Source of the DNA: Delphinapterus leucas
Lineage: Eukaryota > Chordata > Mammalia > Artiodactyla > Monodontidae
Assembly (NCBI RefSeq): GCF_002288925.2
Contig: NW_022098021.1
Span: 28,846,565-28,910,564 of the forward strand
DNA length: 64,000 nucleotides
Reading direction: 5' to 3'
This document shows positions 48,072 to 59,569 of the stretch, one piece after another. The number at the start of each line of letters is the position of its first letter. Positions within the stretch are counted from its first letter, which is position 1. A program made the translations under genes and the position numbers. Under the pieces are notes generated by a model. It made no database searches and was not told the origin of the DNA. It saw only the letters and a list, made by a program, of their open reading frames with translations.

Positions 48072-49210
48072 TTAAAATTCTGTTGAGAGGGCAGATCTCA
48101 TGTTAAGCACACAACACAATATTGTTAACAATAGGCACTGTGTTATACAACAGCTCTCTAGATCTTATTCATCTTGTATAACTGAAATTTTATACCCATT
48201 GTTTGACTTATTTAGCTCTCATATTTTGGTGTTGGTACTATTGTATCCTTTGAATTAAATGAAAAGCCAGGCTAACAATAAATATAAGTAAAAAATTAGT
48301 TTACATTTTTGTCATGAAAACATACTAAATCACTACATAAATTCTTACCCCACATCCAAAAATTAATAAATAATGCGATGGCATAAGAAATTACAGATCT
48401 AATGACATTTATAGTCCATACTGCCCAGTATTCTCCCTTACTCTCAGAGCAAGAGACATTTGGTTGATTGGTTGATGTCCACCTTGAAATGCTCACAAGG
48501 TAGTGTGTGTGTGTGTGTGTGTCTGTGTGTGCACGCATGTGTGCGTGCACATGTATAATGTAGCACCCTTTCATAATTATCTATTAACTTATTAAATAAA
48601 TTTTATTGTTTTAAATTCCACATCTCTTAAATACATATTTCTGTATTTACTACCTGCTGAGGGATGTCATACTTTTCAGGTTCCAGAATTTTCTGTTCTG
48701 GTGGCTGTTTCTTATACCAGTCCCTGTGAATTACCTGTGTCCCTTAAGGTTTTATAAAGCTTTCCCATTCTGTCCATTATTATCCATCTAAAGTAATAAC
48801 CTATACTATGATGAATCTTTCCTATTACTGCTGTCATTTCATCACAACCTAAATTTAATTCCCCAAATTAACGTTTTCACCAGTTAAGTCTTTCTTGAAA
48901 TATATGACCGAAAAGGTATACCATAAACAGATGCAATGCTGCCAAGATGTTTAAATCCAAGTAGTGTGTTTTCATAATTTCTAAAGATTGGTTACTAACC
49001 ATAGACACTAAAGACTAGATCTGATTTTTGCAATAGGCATCCTTTCCACCCCCAACTACAGCATCTTTCAAAGGATAGCAGAACTTGGTAAGAGTGTGTT
49101 TTAGTTATATTAGAGTTTCTATATATGAATGACAATTATGGTCTTGGAAGTTGTTGTACCCAGATGATATTTTACCTTTAATAGAACAAGGACTTTATCA
49201 AGCAATGGCT
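48072..49210. other. Unclassified DNA, no gene
   Basis: No gene recognised. A (TG)n tract lies at 48503-48548. The 92-codon minus frame at 48296-48574 translates that tract (HTDTHTHTHY) and flanking DNA. Confidence 0.5.
48503..48548. repeat. (TG)n microsatellite, interrupted
   Basis: TG run with CT and CACGCA interruptions. Confidence 0.95.
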
Positions 49211-49214
49211 CAAA

Positions 49215-49570
49215 ACAGTTTATTGACTGACAGTTATGCCTAGGCATTCTCATTATTGAAAACAGGAAGATAGTTTTTATAAAATGATTTTTCTAAAGTT
49301 CTTATAATCTAAGAAGACATAATAAGCAGGTAAATAAATAAGTTCATATATATATTAGTGTTGTGATAAAGGTATACTCAGGGGTCAATAGCAACATAGC
49401 AAAGGATACTAGCTCTTCCTATATGTTTAAGCAAAACTTCTAGTAGGAGAGCACATAGAGATGAGATTCAAAAGTTAAGATGATAAAAGCCTAAGAAAAA
49501 GTATAGAACAAGTGATGATAACCTGAATACAGACAAATGGAAAAGGATACTACAAACAATTTAATACTAT
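49215..49570 (-). mobile_element. LINE L2 fragment (antisense)
   Basis: Degraded antisense L2 order: TTATTGACTGACAGTTATGCC, TTCTTATAATCTAAGAAGAC, AATAAGCAGGTAAATAAATAAG, GTGTTGTGATAAAGG, AGCACATAGAGATGAGATTC. Confidence 0.5.
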
Positions 49571-50465
49571 GATAGAATAAAATTCAAGGAAGAGAATGTC
49601 AGGAAATGACTGAATATATACTGTAACGCAGTCCCTTGAAAGCATAATGAGTTGTTAATGTGTAATTTCAGTTTTACCTAGGGTAGAAAATGAATGAGCA
49701 TTGAAAGCTTTCCAAAGCAACATCCTGATTACAAAACTTTCCCAATAATAGATGGCTGAGGCTTTTAGAATGCTTCAGATATGTGTGTTCAGAAACAGTG
49801 AATAGAAAAACATTATTTTAAGGGCCAGGTGAATGATTTCTTACCGCCTAAACTCGTGGGCTCTCAAGGTGGTCATTCCTTCTCTGGGTGCTTGCAATAA
49901 GTTCTAATGTTTTGGCACAGCTCTGGTATGTAAAGGCAAACTTTCCACACAAGCACATGAAATTTGAGACTGTCGATCTTTTACACTGTTGTACTTTGAG
50001 TTACAAACACATCCTGATACATAAGAGGATCTCAATAAGATATTGATGAATACTGAATGAATGAATGAGAAGATTAAAGTCATCTAAAGAGGAATCACTG
50101 AGAATTGACTTGATTTGATTAAAGGTATTTTTCAACCAAATACATCAGAATTAGTGTTAAAAAATCGACTTGTTTGTGCAAGTTAAATTGCAATGGATGG
50201 ATTATCAAGCATTACTACTTTCTGCCATATTGAGAGGAGGTTAATATTATCAGCAATGGCATTCAGAGGATGTCTCATGTGCTTAAATATTGGTAGTATA
50301 TACAGCTGTAAATAATTTTTAATAACCGGAGCCATATTTTTCAGTTTGAAACATATCCCGGTAAAATTAGGGGGAGGGTGGAATTTCCTAATAAAATTCC
50401 CAATTATTGTGAAAACAATGACATATTTGTTTTTATTCCTATAGAATAAAAAGCTTCATATAAAA
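49571..50465. other. Unclassified DNA; tiny L2 end
   Basis: No gene recognised. About 49995-50070 (ACATAAGAGGATCTCAATAAG, TGAATGAATGAATGAG) resembles the very last bases of L2 in sense. Confidence 0.4.
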
Positions 50466-50621
50466 AGAGAGTTGAGGGAATTCCCTGGTGGTCCAGTAGT
50501 TAGGACTTGGTGCTTTCACTGCTATGGGCCAGGGTTGGATTCCTGGTTAAGAAACTAAGATCCTGCAAGCCTCTCAGCACGGCCAAAAAAATAAAAATAA
50601 AATATATATAGAGAGAGTTGA
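50466..50621 (+). mobile_element. CHR-type SINE (short form) with 10-bp TSD
   Basis: Short tRNA-derived SINE: GGAATTCCCTGGTGGTCCAG at the start, a decayed B box (GGGTTGGATTCC), then CACGGCCAAAAAA and an A/T-rich tail. Flanked by identical AGAGAGTTGA at 50466-50475 and 50612-50621. Same class as the copy at 16.3 kb but more diverged. Confidence 0.92.
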
Positions 50622-53600
50622 TAGGTAGTTTATCAGTCAGAATAGATAGGGTATGTTGCAGAAACACATATACAAAAGTCCAAAAATTTAGTCGTATTTT
50701 TTAAAAAAATGTTTATCTCTTGGTGGCTTAAAGTCTGTTGTGGACTTGGAAAATGTCCAGGGCAACAGCTTTCTCAGCAATGAGTCAGTGATCCAGGCTG
50801 ATGGAGTCTCCAACATACTGTAACTAAATTGACTGTAATGTATGACCTTTCCAGTTGAAGTATCAGGGAAAGGGAGGTGAAAAAAAATCAAGTATCAGAA
50901 ATTAAATGCTTCCTCTCAGAAGGGCCACACATGATTGGTAAATACACGGATTTTGGAAAATCATCCTAAATCTATCTCAATTTCAAGTGAGAAATTCCAA
51001 CACTTCATTATGAATTATTTAGTCTGTGCAAGAAAGTAATAAAAAACTGGGAGAACTATGTAGCATATTCAAGACAAAACCTTTCTATCTAACTGCAGTC
51101 AATATTCTCTCTCTGTGATAAGCTGAAAGAAGAAGTCATAACACTTATCATCCCAAGCTTTATTTCCAATTAGTTGACAAAATTATCCATAGACAAAATT
51201 ATTTTGTCACAGCCAGAATTGACAAAATGTATACTTTAGTGAAAATTAAGAGTTCATGATTTCCCTCAAGTTCTCAGCTATGTTAATTATTGCATATTCA
51301 TATTTAAAATGATATATATTTGGTAACAAAAGGTTTAACAATTCTAGAATGAAGAATTCCTTTGATCAGATATAAGCCAATCTTTCTTAATTAATCACAG
51401 TGTTAGGCTCTCTCTGTTAGAATTTATGCCTGATAACTGTTCTGAAGTTGATCAACTTTTTATTTCTCATTCAGACTACCCCAATTAGCCATAAAACACT
51501 TAATGAAATGCTTTAGAGAACATAAAAAATCTGCCATATTTTCCAAAATTGGTGTATTGTGAGAAAGAGTTGAACAAATGTTTTGAAAATTCAGTGGTTT
51601 CAGTAGCTTTCTAGTCTTAAAATCAAATGTATTATCCTATATTTGCATTTATTGACAAGTAGGAATTAAATAACAATGAAAAGGCCCTAATTAACATTCC
51701 TCTAGGGGTCAACAAGCATCATCTTGTTATTTTCTTTTAAGGACAATGGAAAAAGTAAAATGAGTGCCTTTAAAAATCTGGGAGAAAAACCGTCTTAAAA
51801 AGAAAAGGATGCATTCATTTAAGGAAAAGTAGCAGAAGAAATCCTCAAGGCTAATTGTCCTGAGTAAGTATGTGAATGATTTTAGCTGCCAGGAAATTCA
51901 ATGGCTGAATGCTTCATTGGCTCTGCCACCCAGTGGGCAGGGTAGAGTGTGTAACTCAGACTATTACCTAAGGGCTGATAGTGCTGCACGTGTGTTCATA
52001 TCGTATCCTTTCCCGCTGATAAGTGACTAACCCCATGTATTAGGTTTATTCAGCAAGACTCAAGTGGTTAGACAAATTAAATTGGTGGTGCCCAACATTA
52101 GCTGCTACATGAATTCAAGCTGCATTTCTCCTTAAGAGGGTAAAGACTTCAGGGCCAAAAGGATGCCTGCTGAACTTCATAAGGAAAGAACAAATGTTGC
52201 CTGCAGTTCAAAGCCCCCTCTGAAGTTATTTATACTAGTCATTTCAGAATCTTGTTTATTAAAATGATGGTAAAACTATGAAATTTAGTCGTATTGGCTC
52301 AAGTCCTTATAAAAACGCATATAGAGCTTATCTACTCAAGGGGCTAACTTCTGACTTAGCAATTTTATGATGAACATCATAGGTCTGGATGTAGTCATTC
52401 AAGAATTAATTTAATCATTCATTCATTCATTCTCTCATGGCTTTACCTCATTACATTATCTACAGGTATTATTTACCTTTAGAAAACAGGCAAGTAGAAC
52501 ATAAACAATTGAACCAAATGGAAAAATCCCATAGCATTAAAGAAAACCCAGGGTGTGTGATAGTAAAATTTTAGAAGAAGAAAATATACTAGAATAAAAT
52601 GAAGAAAAATATATGATATAGTATAAACTATTAATAAATACTATCTAAAAAATGAAAGAAAATTCTGACAATTGCTAAGTGATTTGGTGCCACACACATC
52701 AATGGGATAACCAAATATTATGCAAAACATTTTTTAGATACAGGTACTTTCTTCCCAGTAATTAATTTTTTTCTACTTTTGAGTAAGAAATTTTGTCTAG
52801 GGCAGCAATGTGTCAAGTTTAAGTAACAAAAAATGGAGCAATTTCACTAATTCAAATAAACATACAGATTTAAATACAGCATTTGCTCTCGATAATGTGT
52901 GTCAGTGAGCTTAGTCACTGACAGTTGGGAAGGACTAGACTGTATTCCAAAATGAGCATACAAATTCATAGCACCTATCAAGAGATTCAGCAGCCTATCA
53001 ACAAGAATAATGCACCTACCATCCCAACACTGCATGAAGCGAGAGGACAGGAGACAAGGGCATTCTTAAGCAACAAATTCTGAAGACAGACCAAAGTGTT
53101 ATGCATATCAAGCAAGTTGTGAGATCAACATGCAGAAAATATCACAACATAAGTTTATGCCAGCAAATGACACCCTGAAAACACCTTTTCATAGTAGCCC
53201 TGACAACTCGAGCATCTGCAGACATTACCTCCAAGTGGAAAGTCACTTGGTGCAGCAGAAGGGGCCTATGGTTAAAGGAACACATTTGACAGGTATACAA
53301 CATAAATGTGAATTATAAAAAAGAAAATAATCTATGTCTGTCTGTGTTAATAGGAAACTGGATTTCTAGAAGATAATTTTAAACTTTAGATAGGAATGAT
53401 ATTAATAGATTTTACTTTTAAGATAATACAATGATTTTTAACCTTCTGTACTTTTCTGCTACCAAAATATTTTATTGAGAAACTTAGAGGGCTGAATACT
53501 AAGAAAAAGCTATGTCTTTATTTAGAATTCTAGTAAGAGTTGAATATTTATATTTGTGTTCTTTCTCCCATTTTCTTTGACTTTCCCCTGTTTTTATACT

Positions 53601-53879
53601 TTCCTCCTCTTGTCTAGCCATTATGCGCTCCTCATGATTTGCCTCATATTCTTAAGCACTTTTACTTAGCCATTTAATTAGATTTATCCTCAATTACAAT
53701 GCCTTTCTTTGTATTCTGAGTGTTTTTACCTCTCTAACTTTCAATGTTTTGGCATTTTATAACTTATTCATTGGGGTTGCTCAGCTATTACATGAAAGGG
53801 ATAAACATTAAAATATATTCCACATCCGTTATGAATCGAGTGACAAGATAAATTTATTATCTACTATATCATACATTTT
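50622..53879. other. Long stretch with no recognised repeat; complex sequence
   Basis: Over 3 kb without a repeat that I can name, unusual for this window. The part 51640-52330 has balanced composition and complex sequence and reads like conserved non-coding DNA. The 62-codon plus frame at 53130-53318 and the minus frame at 52847-53035 have no motif I recognise. No splice-site plus frame combination suggests an exon. Confidence 0.4.
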
Positions 53880-53985
53880 TATAATATTTCATAACAATAA
53901 CCTAGATATTAATGTTCTCATTTTACAGATAAGTTAACCTAAGACCAGAGAGGTAGCTCACTTCTTTAAATGTAACAGCATAGCT
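53880..53985 (-). mobile_element. MIR SINE core (antisense)
   Basis: GTTCTCATTTTACAGATAAG, TTAACCTAAGACCAGAGAGG and TAGCTCACTTCTTTAAATGT follow the antisense MIR order (CATTTTACAGATGAGGAAAC, CAGAGAGGTTAAGT). Confidence 0.75.
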
Positions 53986-55845
53986 TGGGAGTTTTAACTG
54001 ATAAAAGGAGGAATCTGGGTTTATTCTATGAGGTCTTTGTCCAGAACTTCTTTGAATGGAACTGGTATCTTACCCACAGCACTTCCCAGTTTAGATTAGC
54101 TATTTTTATTCTAGCCTCAGGAATATCTTCTCTAGCCTTTCAAAGAGTATTACAGCATTATTCTCTTATATAGAAAATTTAGACATCTAAAGGGAAACTT
54201 TAAAATCCTTGATCATGATTTTGAACTATTAAATAAGTCCTAATTCCTATTAATAAAAATTTTCCCAAGCAAAGGCAACAGCAACAATACCCAACATATT
54301 GCCAATGTTGTTATTTTCAATTATAGATCATCTCAGAAAAATCAGTAGGTAAGAAAAATTTTTTGAAAAAGGGAAAAGCCTTTCTACTTTCATTTTTGCT
54401 GTTCAGAGTCAGGACCCATGGGCTTAAAACTTACCTGAGAAGGATTTCCCATCAGAAGGTTTATTGTCACACCATCATTCCCTTAACCTGAGGGAAATAA
54501 TTTTGTCTACATCTGTCGCTGCTAGTAATAAGTATCTGTATAACAAATGAAAAATTATCGTCCAAACTGACAGGGCCAACTGTGGGCACAGAGGAGGGAT
54601 TTGCATCTGAGGTAAACCAAAAGAAGACAAAACCTAAACAGTCGTGTTGATCCAAAGGACTTGAGACAAACAGGAAAATCCAGACAGGGAACACAGAACC
54701 AACCTTGAGTAAGTGAAATGAAAGCAAAGGGAGCATGGGAGGCCGAGGCCAGAAAACGAGCATCTGGAACATAGCCACAAGATGAGCTTGCAACCTCAAT
54801 TGTAGGCAGGGTTAAAACTCTAATGTATAACAAGCCAACTTGGACAGATGTTCAGAAACAACACTGATTAAAGGATAGTTGTTTAGCTGAAAAGTTAATT
54901 CAGATAGATGAGTATTTCACTGCAAATGAAAATTTCATTTTGCTCTATATTAACACCTTCCATAGATAATGTGAAGCTAAATTTGAGGTTATATTTTCTG
55001 GAATATTTTCAGCATTTCAGGAAGCAATTTTAATTTTAAATGCCATTTTCATTAAAGAGCAAAGAGAAAATTAATAAGTGTACTTTTCTGTATTTTAGAA
55101 CAATTAAACAATTGTGATTCATCTCTTTAAATTTTATGTTCTACTTCTTCAGGAAACACATGCAATGCAAACACAAGTGTATATAAATACACAGCAGTCT
55201 AATGTCTGCTGCAATCTGCAGAATGATCCAATGCTCAGGATATCCAACATTTTATTTTCCTTTTGTTAAATATATGAATTCTGATGTGCAAATACAAAGT
55301 AGCATTTGGATCATATTTTCACCATAAATTAGCATCTAGAAGTCATTAACATAATTATCAACCTTAAAGATATTTTAAATTGCATTTTTATCGTTGAAAA
55401 AGATAGTTATTGGTACCAACAGATAGAAGCTCCAATAAATGAATAACTTTATATGAGTCAGATAAAAGCAAAATAAAAACATAATAAAGAATAACTATGT
55501 AAAGGTATAATAGGGGACAGAGTTGTGTTAATACTAAAATCAAAGTTATATTCACATAATTTTTTCTAATTTTCGTGAAAACATAAATATACATTTGTAG
55601 TTTTAGATGAGTTGTATTTTTAATTGTTGTCACCTAACATTTTTCCCAAAAACGTGGTAACAAGTAGTTCAACAACACATTTATCAGTGAAGATACTTCT
55701 CTCTCATGCAAACCTCAAAACCAATAGGAATTCAGATTGAATCTAGTTTTGCCATTTACTAACCTGGTGTCACAATTTGCAAGTATTCAGCTTTCCATTT
55801 TCCTTTCTCTTTTTTTTCATCACATCCAGAAGGATGGGTAGGGAA
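53986..55845. other. Unclassified DNA with overlapping minus frames
   Basis: No repeat recognised. Two overlapping minus-strand frames (54467-54799, 110 codons; 54555-54833, 92 codons) lie in a GC-higher block at about 54380-54840. Neither shows a known domain, and two long frames overlapping in one strand is common by chance. Confidence 0.4.
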
Positions 55846-55849
55846 TTAC

Positions 55850-56290
55850 TCAGTGAAATAAGCTGAACCGGATGCTATGCTGCCCCACCGAGATTTCCCT
55901 TCTGGAGAAAGAATTTATTCCCTCAGCTGTTGGACATTCTGCCAGCCCATGGCCCTCAGCTGTCAGGCTTTTCCAGGGATAGCTTAGCCTAGCCCAATTC
56001 GCACCCCCTTCCCAGGGCAGCCTCACACTCAATGACTCACCAAGAGAGGGTCAGATATAACGGCCTTCCCCTCCCCCACCTCTAGATAATATTGAGGGTT
56101 CATACAGCTGTACATTTGTACAGCATTTGGTAGACCTACACTGCAGCCAAGCTTCTCTTTTTGTCCAATCCTGTTTCATTCCCCTCACTTCCACAGGTTT
56201 TGACCCCTAGGGATGAAATGTTGTGCACTCTGATCTCATTCTCAGAGTTGGCTTCCCAAAGAATCTAACCCGTGATATCAGAAATTCCTT
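55850..56290 (+). mobile_element. LTR-like or other old repeat, ending CCCGTGATATCA
   Basis: GC-higher block with an LTR-like right half: CAGCTGTACATTTGTACAGC, ACACTGCAGCCAAGCTTCTC, CAATCCTGTTTCATTCCCC, CACAGGTTTTGACCCCTAGG, GTTGGCTTCCCAAAGAATC. The order matches a common mammalian ERVL-class LTR ending, though I cannot name the family. The minus frame at 55850-56032 is inside it. Confidence 0.45.
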
Positions 56291-58690
56291 ATAAATATAG
56301 TACACTTTATCATATAACTAAACATATACACAGAACTGACCAAAAGTCTAATCCCATCATAGCTTTAAGCCTTTTTTTATTCCAGTCATCATAAGAAACC
56401 GAAGAATTCCAAAAAATTCCCCTTCATCATAAGGTTTGTGCATTCCCTGCAACTCCCATATCACTCACCATCTCAACTCCTCAAAGTCTTCCCCTGAATC
56501 GTTTGTAATTTATGGACCACCGACAGCAAAATTCTCTATATTCTCAAATTCCTTTCTGAACAGTTTCTTCAATATCTTTTTCTGAGTAAAAGTCTTCTTT
56601 TCCCTTAGAGCATTCTTTTCTCTAGAGTCCTTTCCAACGGTATCTGTTTTCTCTGCAGCCTTCCTTATATCATAGATGATCTCCCTGCTAGTCTTTGCCA
56701 GTTCTAAATGATTTTCTATACTCAATCCTCACTCACCGAATTGAAACAATGTTATTAGATTCTACCCCTTGTCATCCTTCTTTGCTGTAGTCATAAAATA
56801 AATACTAGATCATTCCTACTAATTATTGCAAAATATGGTTCATTATTACTCTTAAAAAAGCTGCTATCAAATTGTCGGTGACTTCAATACCTTTGTAACT
56901 GATCCTTACTATAACCTAACCTCTGTAAAAAATCCAGAAATAACAAAATTAAAACCATCAAATCAATAAATAATATTTAGTAAGGGTTTCTTGTGCATAT
57001 AACAAGTTCACAAACTGGGAGCTTTCACATTCAAAACTGATATGAGACTCAGGGACCTGACATTACAGGATGGCTTATAAAGTGAAAATGAGGAAGTTGT
57101 TTAACCTTTACAGTGATTGGTTATTACAATGGAGGTTTCCAGATGTCAGGGGATTGTTTAAAAGTAACTATTTTACACCATTTTAGGAAGATGACTTAAA
57201 TTTCTTTTATGGTTATCAGAGGCATTTATAAGAAATAACCTAAGATTCACTTATGTTCATGAAATAAGCTAGATTTAGTTTTGTTTACATGGCTTAAATG
57301 GCTTTATCTGCTCATGGAATTTTCACATCCAGTTTCCATTTTGTATTAATACCTCTCCATTCTTGAACTTTTCACATCCAATAGTCTCTTTCCCCTCTTT
57401 GCCATCTGATGCTATTGTTATATTGTAGAATTTTCATTACCAGTGAATGTGCCCCTTCAGTTTCAAACATTGTCTTCCTCTCTTCCTCCAAAGACACTTG
57501 TCTTTCTGACCATCCCCTCTCATTCCTCAATTCCAAAATTATTTGACCACATAAGAAACTCCAACACATTGAACCAGCCAGCTTTTATTGTTCTGTTCCT
57601 CAAGCCCATCCCCTAGGTTATGAAAGATTAACATAATCTCAAATAACTATGTGAAATGTGGTTTATTTGACAGCAAGGGATATACAAATATTAAAGAAAT
57701 TCCAGATAGCAGTGATGCTGGGTATCTGCATTTTAGAGCTGTTCCATTTATTTTCTTAGCAGTAAATTAACTCCTATATGTCTGGAGCAGACCAGGTTGG
57801 GATATTTGGTAGTGGTGGTTAAAAACCACCTGTGGGGGCTCTGGTTGTTTTTCCTAATAACATGCCCATGTGCAGTATTATAAATTATGCGATATTATTA
57901 TAAAGCCCTACCCAAAATGCTTCAACTCTGAACAACACTGAAGATATTTACTATATATTTGTTACTGAACTCCTATGTACCTGCACAGTAACAAAAATAT
58001 GATTTACTAAGAGTACACAGGTCTCATTATATTTTGTTATTATGCCTCTCTTTTAAGTTGCTTAGAATTCCAACTTGTATTCCAATACAAAAACTGTTCT
58101 GAATATGTATGTAATTTCAGACCCTCCTATCACCCCTCATGCGTTCCTGGTTAAATCCAGCTCTCTCTGAATCTACACCTAGGCAGCTAAACAAGATTGT
58201 AGAAAAATGACAAAGCCATGCTGATTGGAACTTAAATTTGTGTCACCAAATAAAGGGTTGTATGGCAGACAATTGCATCTCATTTCCTTAGATTATTCTT
58301 ATTCTAGGTGAGATTTTACACCTCCTCCCTCTTTAAACCTCCAATGCTCTGCCACATTTTAACTTTCTGATAATAATATCTGCATGTTCTCACCCCTATA
58401 TCTACACACATATTTGAACTTTTTAACCATATATCCTACTTTCTAACCCTATATCTCCCTGAATCCTGTCTCCCTCATATAAAACATATCCAATCCAAAA
58501 GTTATGTCTTCTCTCACCTAAGTTATCAAATAGTCTCTCTTTAAGGAATCATTCTGTTTATCATACAACACTCCGTAATGTCACAGTATTGTAAAGTTCT
58601 CTTGACTCTGTGTACCCTCTAGCGACTCCCCTACCTCCCTGTTCCCTTTTACCACAAAAACATTTAAAAGTTTATTATTATTATTATTTA
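56291..58690. other. Unclassified C/T-rich DNA, possible old LINE
   Basis: No gene established. Several stretches (56350-56740, 57350-57600, 58290-58640) are pyrimidine-rich on the plus strand and may be one or more ancient LINE fragments. The 71-codon minus frame at 56510-56725 is rich in charged residues (KDSREKNALREKKTF) and would form a helix, but I do not recognise it and its codons may simply reflect the C/T-rich plus strand. Confidence 0.35.
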
Positions 58691-58695
58691 TTATT

Positions 58696-59500
58696 ATTAG
58701 TGTTTTTAAAACACTAATTTAAAAAGATGCATGGGGCTTCCCTGGTGGCGCAGTGGTTAAGAGTCTGCCTGCCGATGCAGGGGACACGGGTTCATGCCCT
58801 AGTCCGGGAAGATCCCACATGCCGTGGAGCAGCTGGGCCCGTGAACCATGGCCACTGAGCCTGCGTGTCCGGAGCCTGTGCTCCACAACGGGAGAGGCCA
58901 CAACAGTGAGAGGCCCGCGTACCGAAAAAAAAAAAAAAAATTCATTTACCCCAATGTTCATAAAAGTATTATTTACAATAGCCAAGATATGTAAGCTACC
59001 TAAATGCCTATCAACAGATGAATGGATAAAGATGTGGTATATATACCCAATGGAAAACTACTCAGCCAAAAAAAGAATGAAATAATGTCATTTGCAGTAA
59101 CACGGATAGACTTGGAGAGCATTATGCTAAGTGAATTAAGTCAGACAAAGAAAGACAAATACTGTATGATATCACTTTTTTGTGGAATCTGAAAAATACA
59201 GCAAACTACTGAATGTAACAAAAAAGAAGCAGACTCACAGATATAGAGAACAAACTGGTGGTTACCTGTGGGGAGAGGGAAGAGGGGAGGGGTAGAATAG
59301 GGGTAGAGGACTAAGAGGTTCAAACTATTATGTATAAGATAAGCTACAAGGGCATATTGTACAGCACAGGGAATATAGCCTATAGTTTATAATAACTGTA
59401 AAAGGAGTATAACCTTTAAAAATTGTGAATCACTATATTATACACCTGTAACTTATATAATATTTACAGCAACTATACTTCAATAAATAAATAAATAAAT
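58696..59500 (+). mobile_element. LINE-1 3' end, interrupted by a SINE
   Basis: Sense L1: ACACTAATTTAAAAAGATGC before the SINE and ACCCCAATGTTCATAAAAG right after it are adjacent in L1. The rest runs through ORF2 (CATTTGCAGTAACACGGATA), 3' UTR (ACTGGTGGTTACCTGTGGGG, GGCATATTGTACAGCACAGG) and CAGCAACTATACTTCAATAA with a (TAAA)n tail. The left edge coincides with a 23-bp palindrome (58696-58718; 11-bp arms, 1-base loop). The subfamily is older than that of the L1 at 1-2012. Confidence 0.9.
58733..58940 (+). mobile_element. CHR-1-type SINE inserted in the L1
   Basis: Near full length: GGGCTTCCCTGGTGGCGCAG with A box TGGCGCAGTGG, B box GGTTCATGCCC, GC-rich 3' body and an A16 tail. It interrupts the L1 at matching positions, so it is younger than the L1. 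A possible poor TSD is AAAAAGATGCAT / AAAAAAATTCAT. The A tail is read as lysines in the 110-codon frame 58753-59085, which fuses SINE and L1 sequence; that frame is not a gene. Confidence 0.95.
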
Positions 59501-59569
59501 ATGCAATCAGTCTTTAAAAAAATGTAGTATAACTGCTCTCTGTACTTCCATTCCTCAAATTCTATCTTA

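Noticed and set aside
48296..48574. 92-codon minus frame with His/Thr repeats
   Set aside because: The repeat region is a direct translation of the TG microsatellite.
54467..54833. Two long overlapping minus-strand frames (110 and 92 codons) as a possible gene
   Set aside because: No known motif, hydrophobic and low-complexity text, and two competing frames on the same strand; no promoter or splice context. Noted in the feature list as unclassified.
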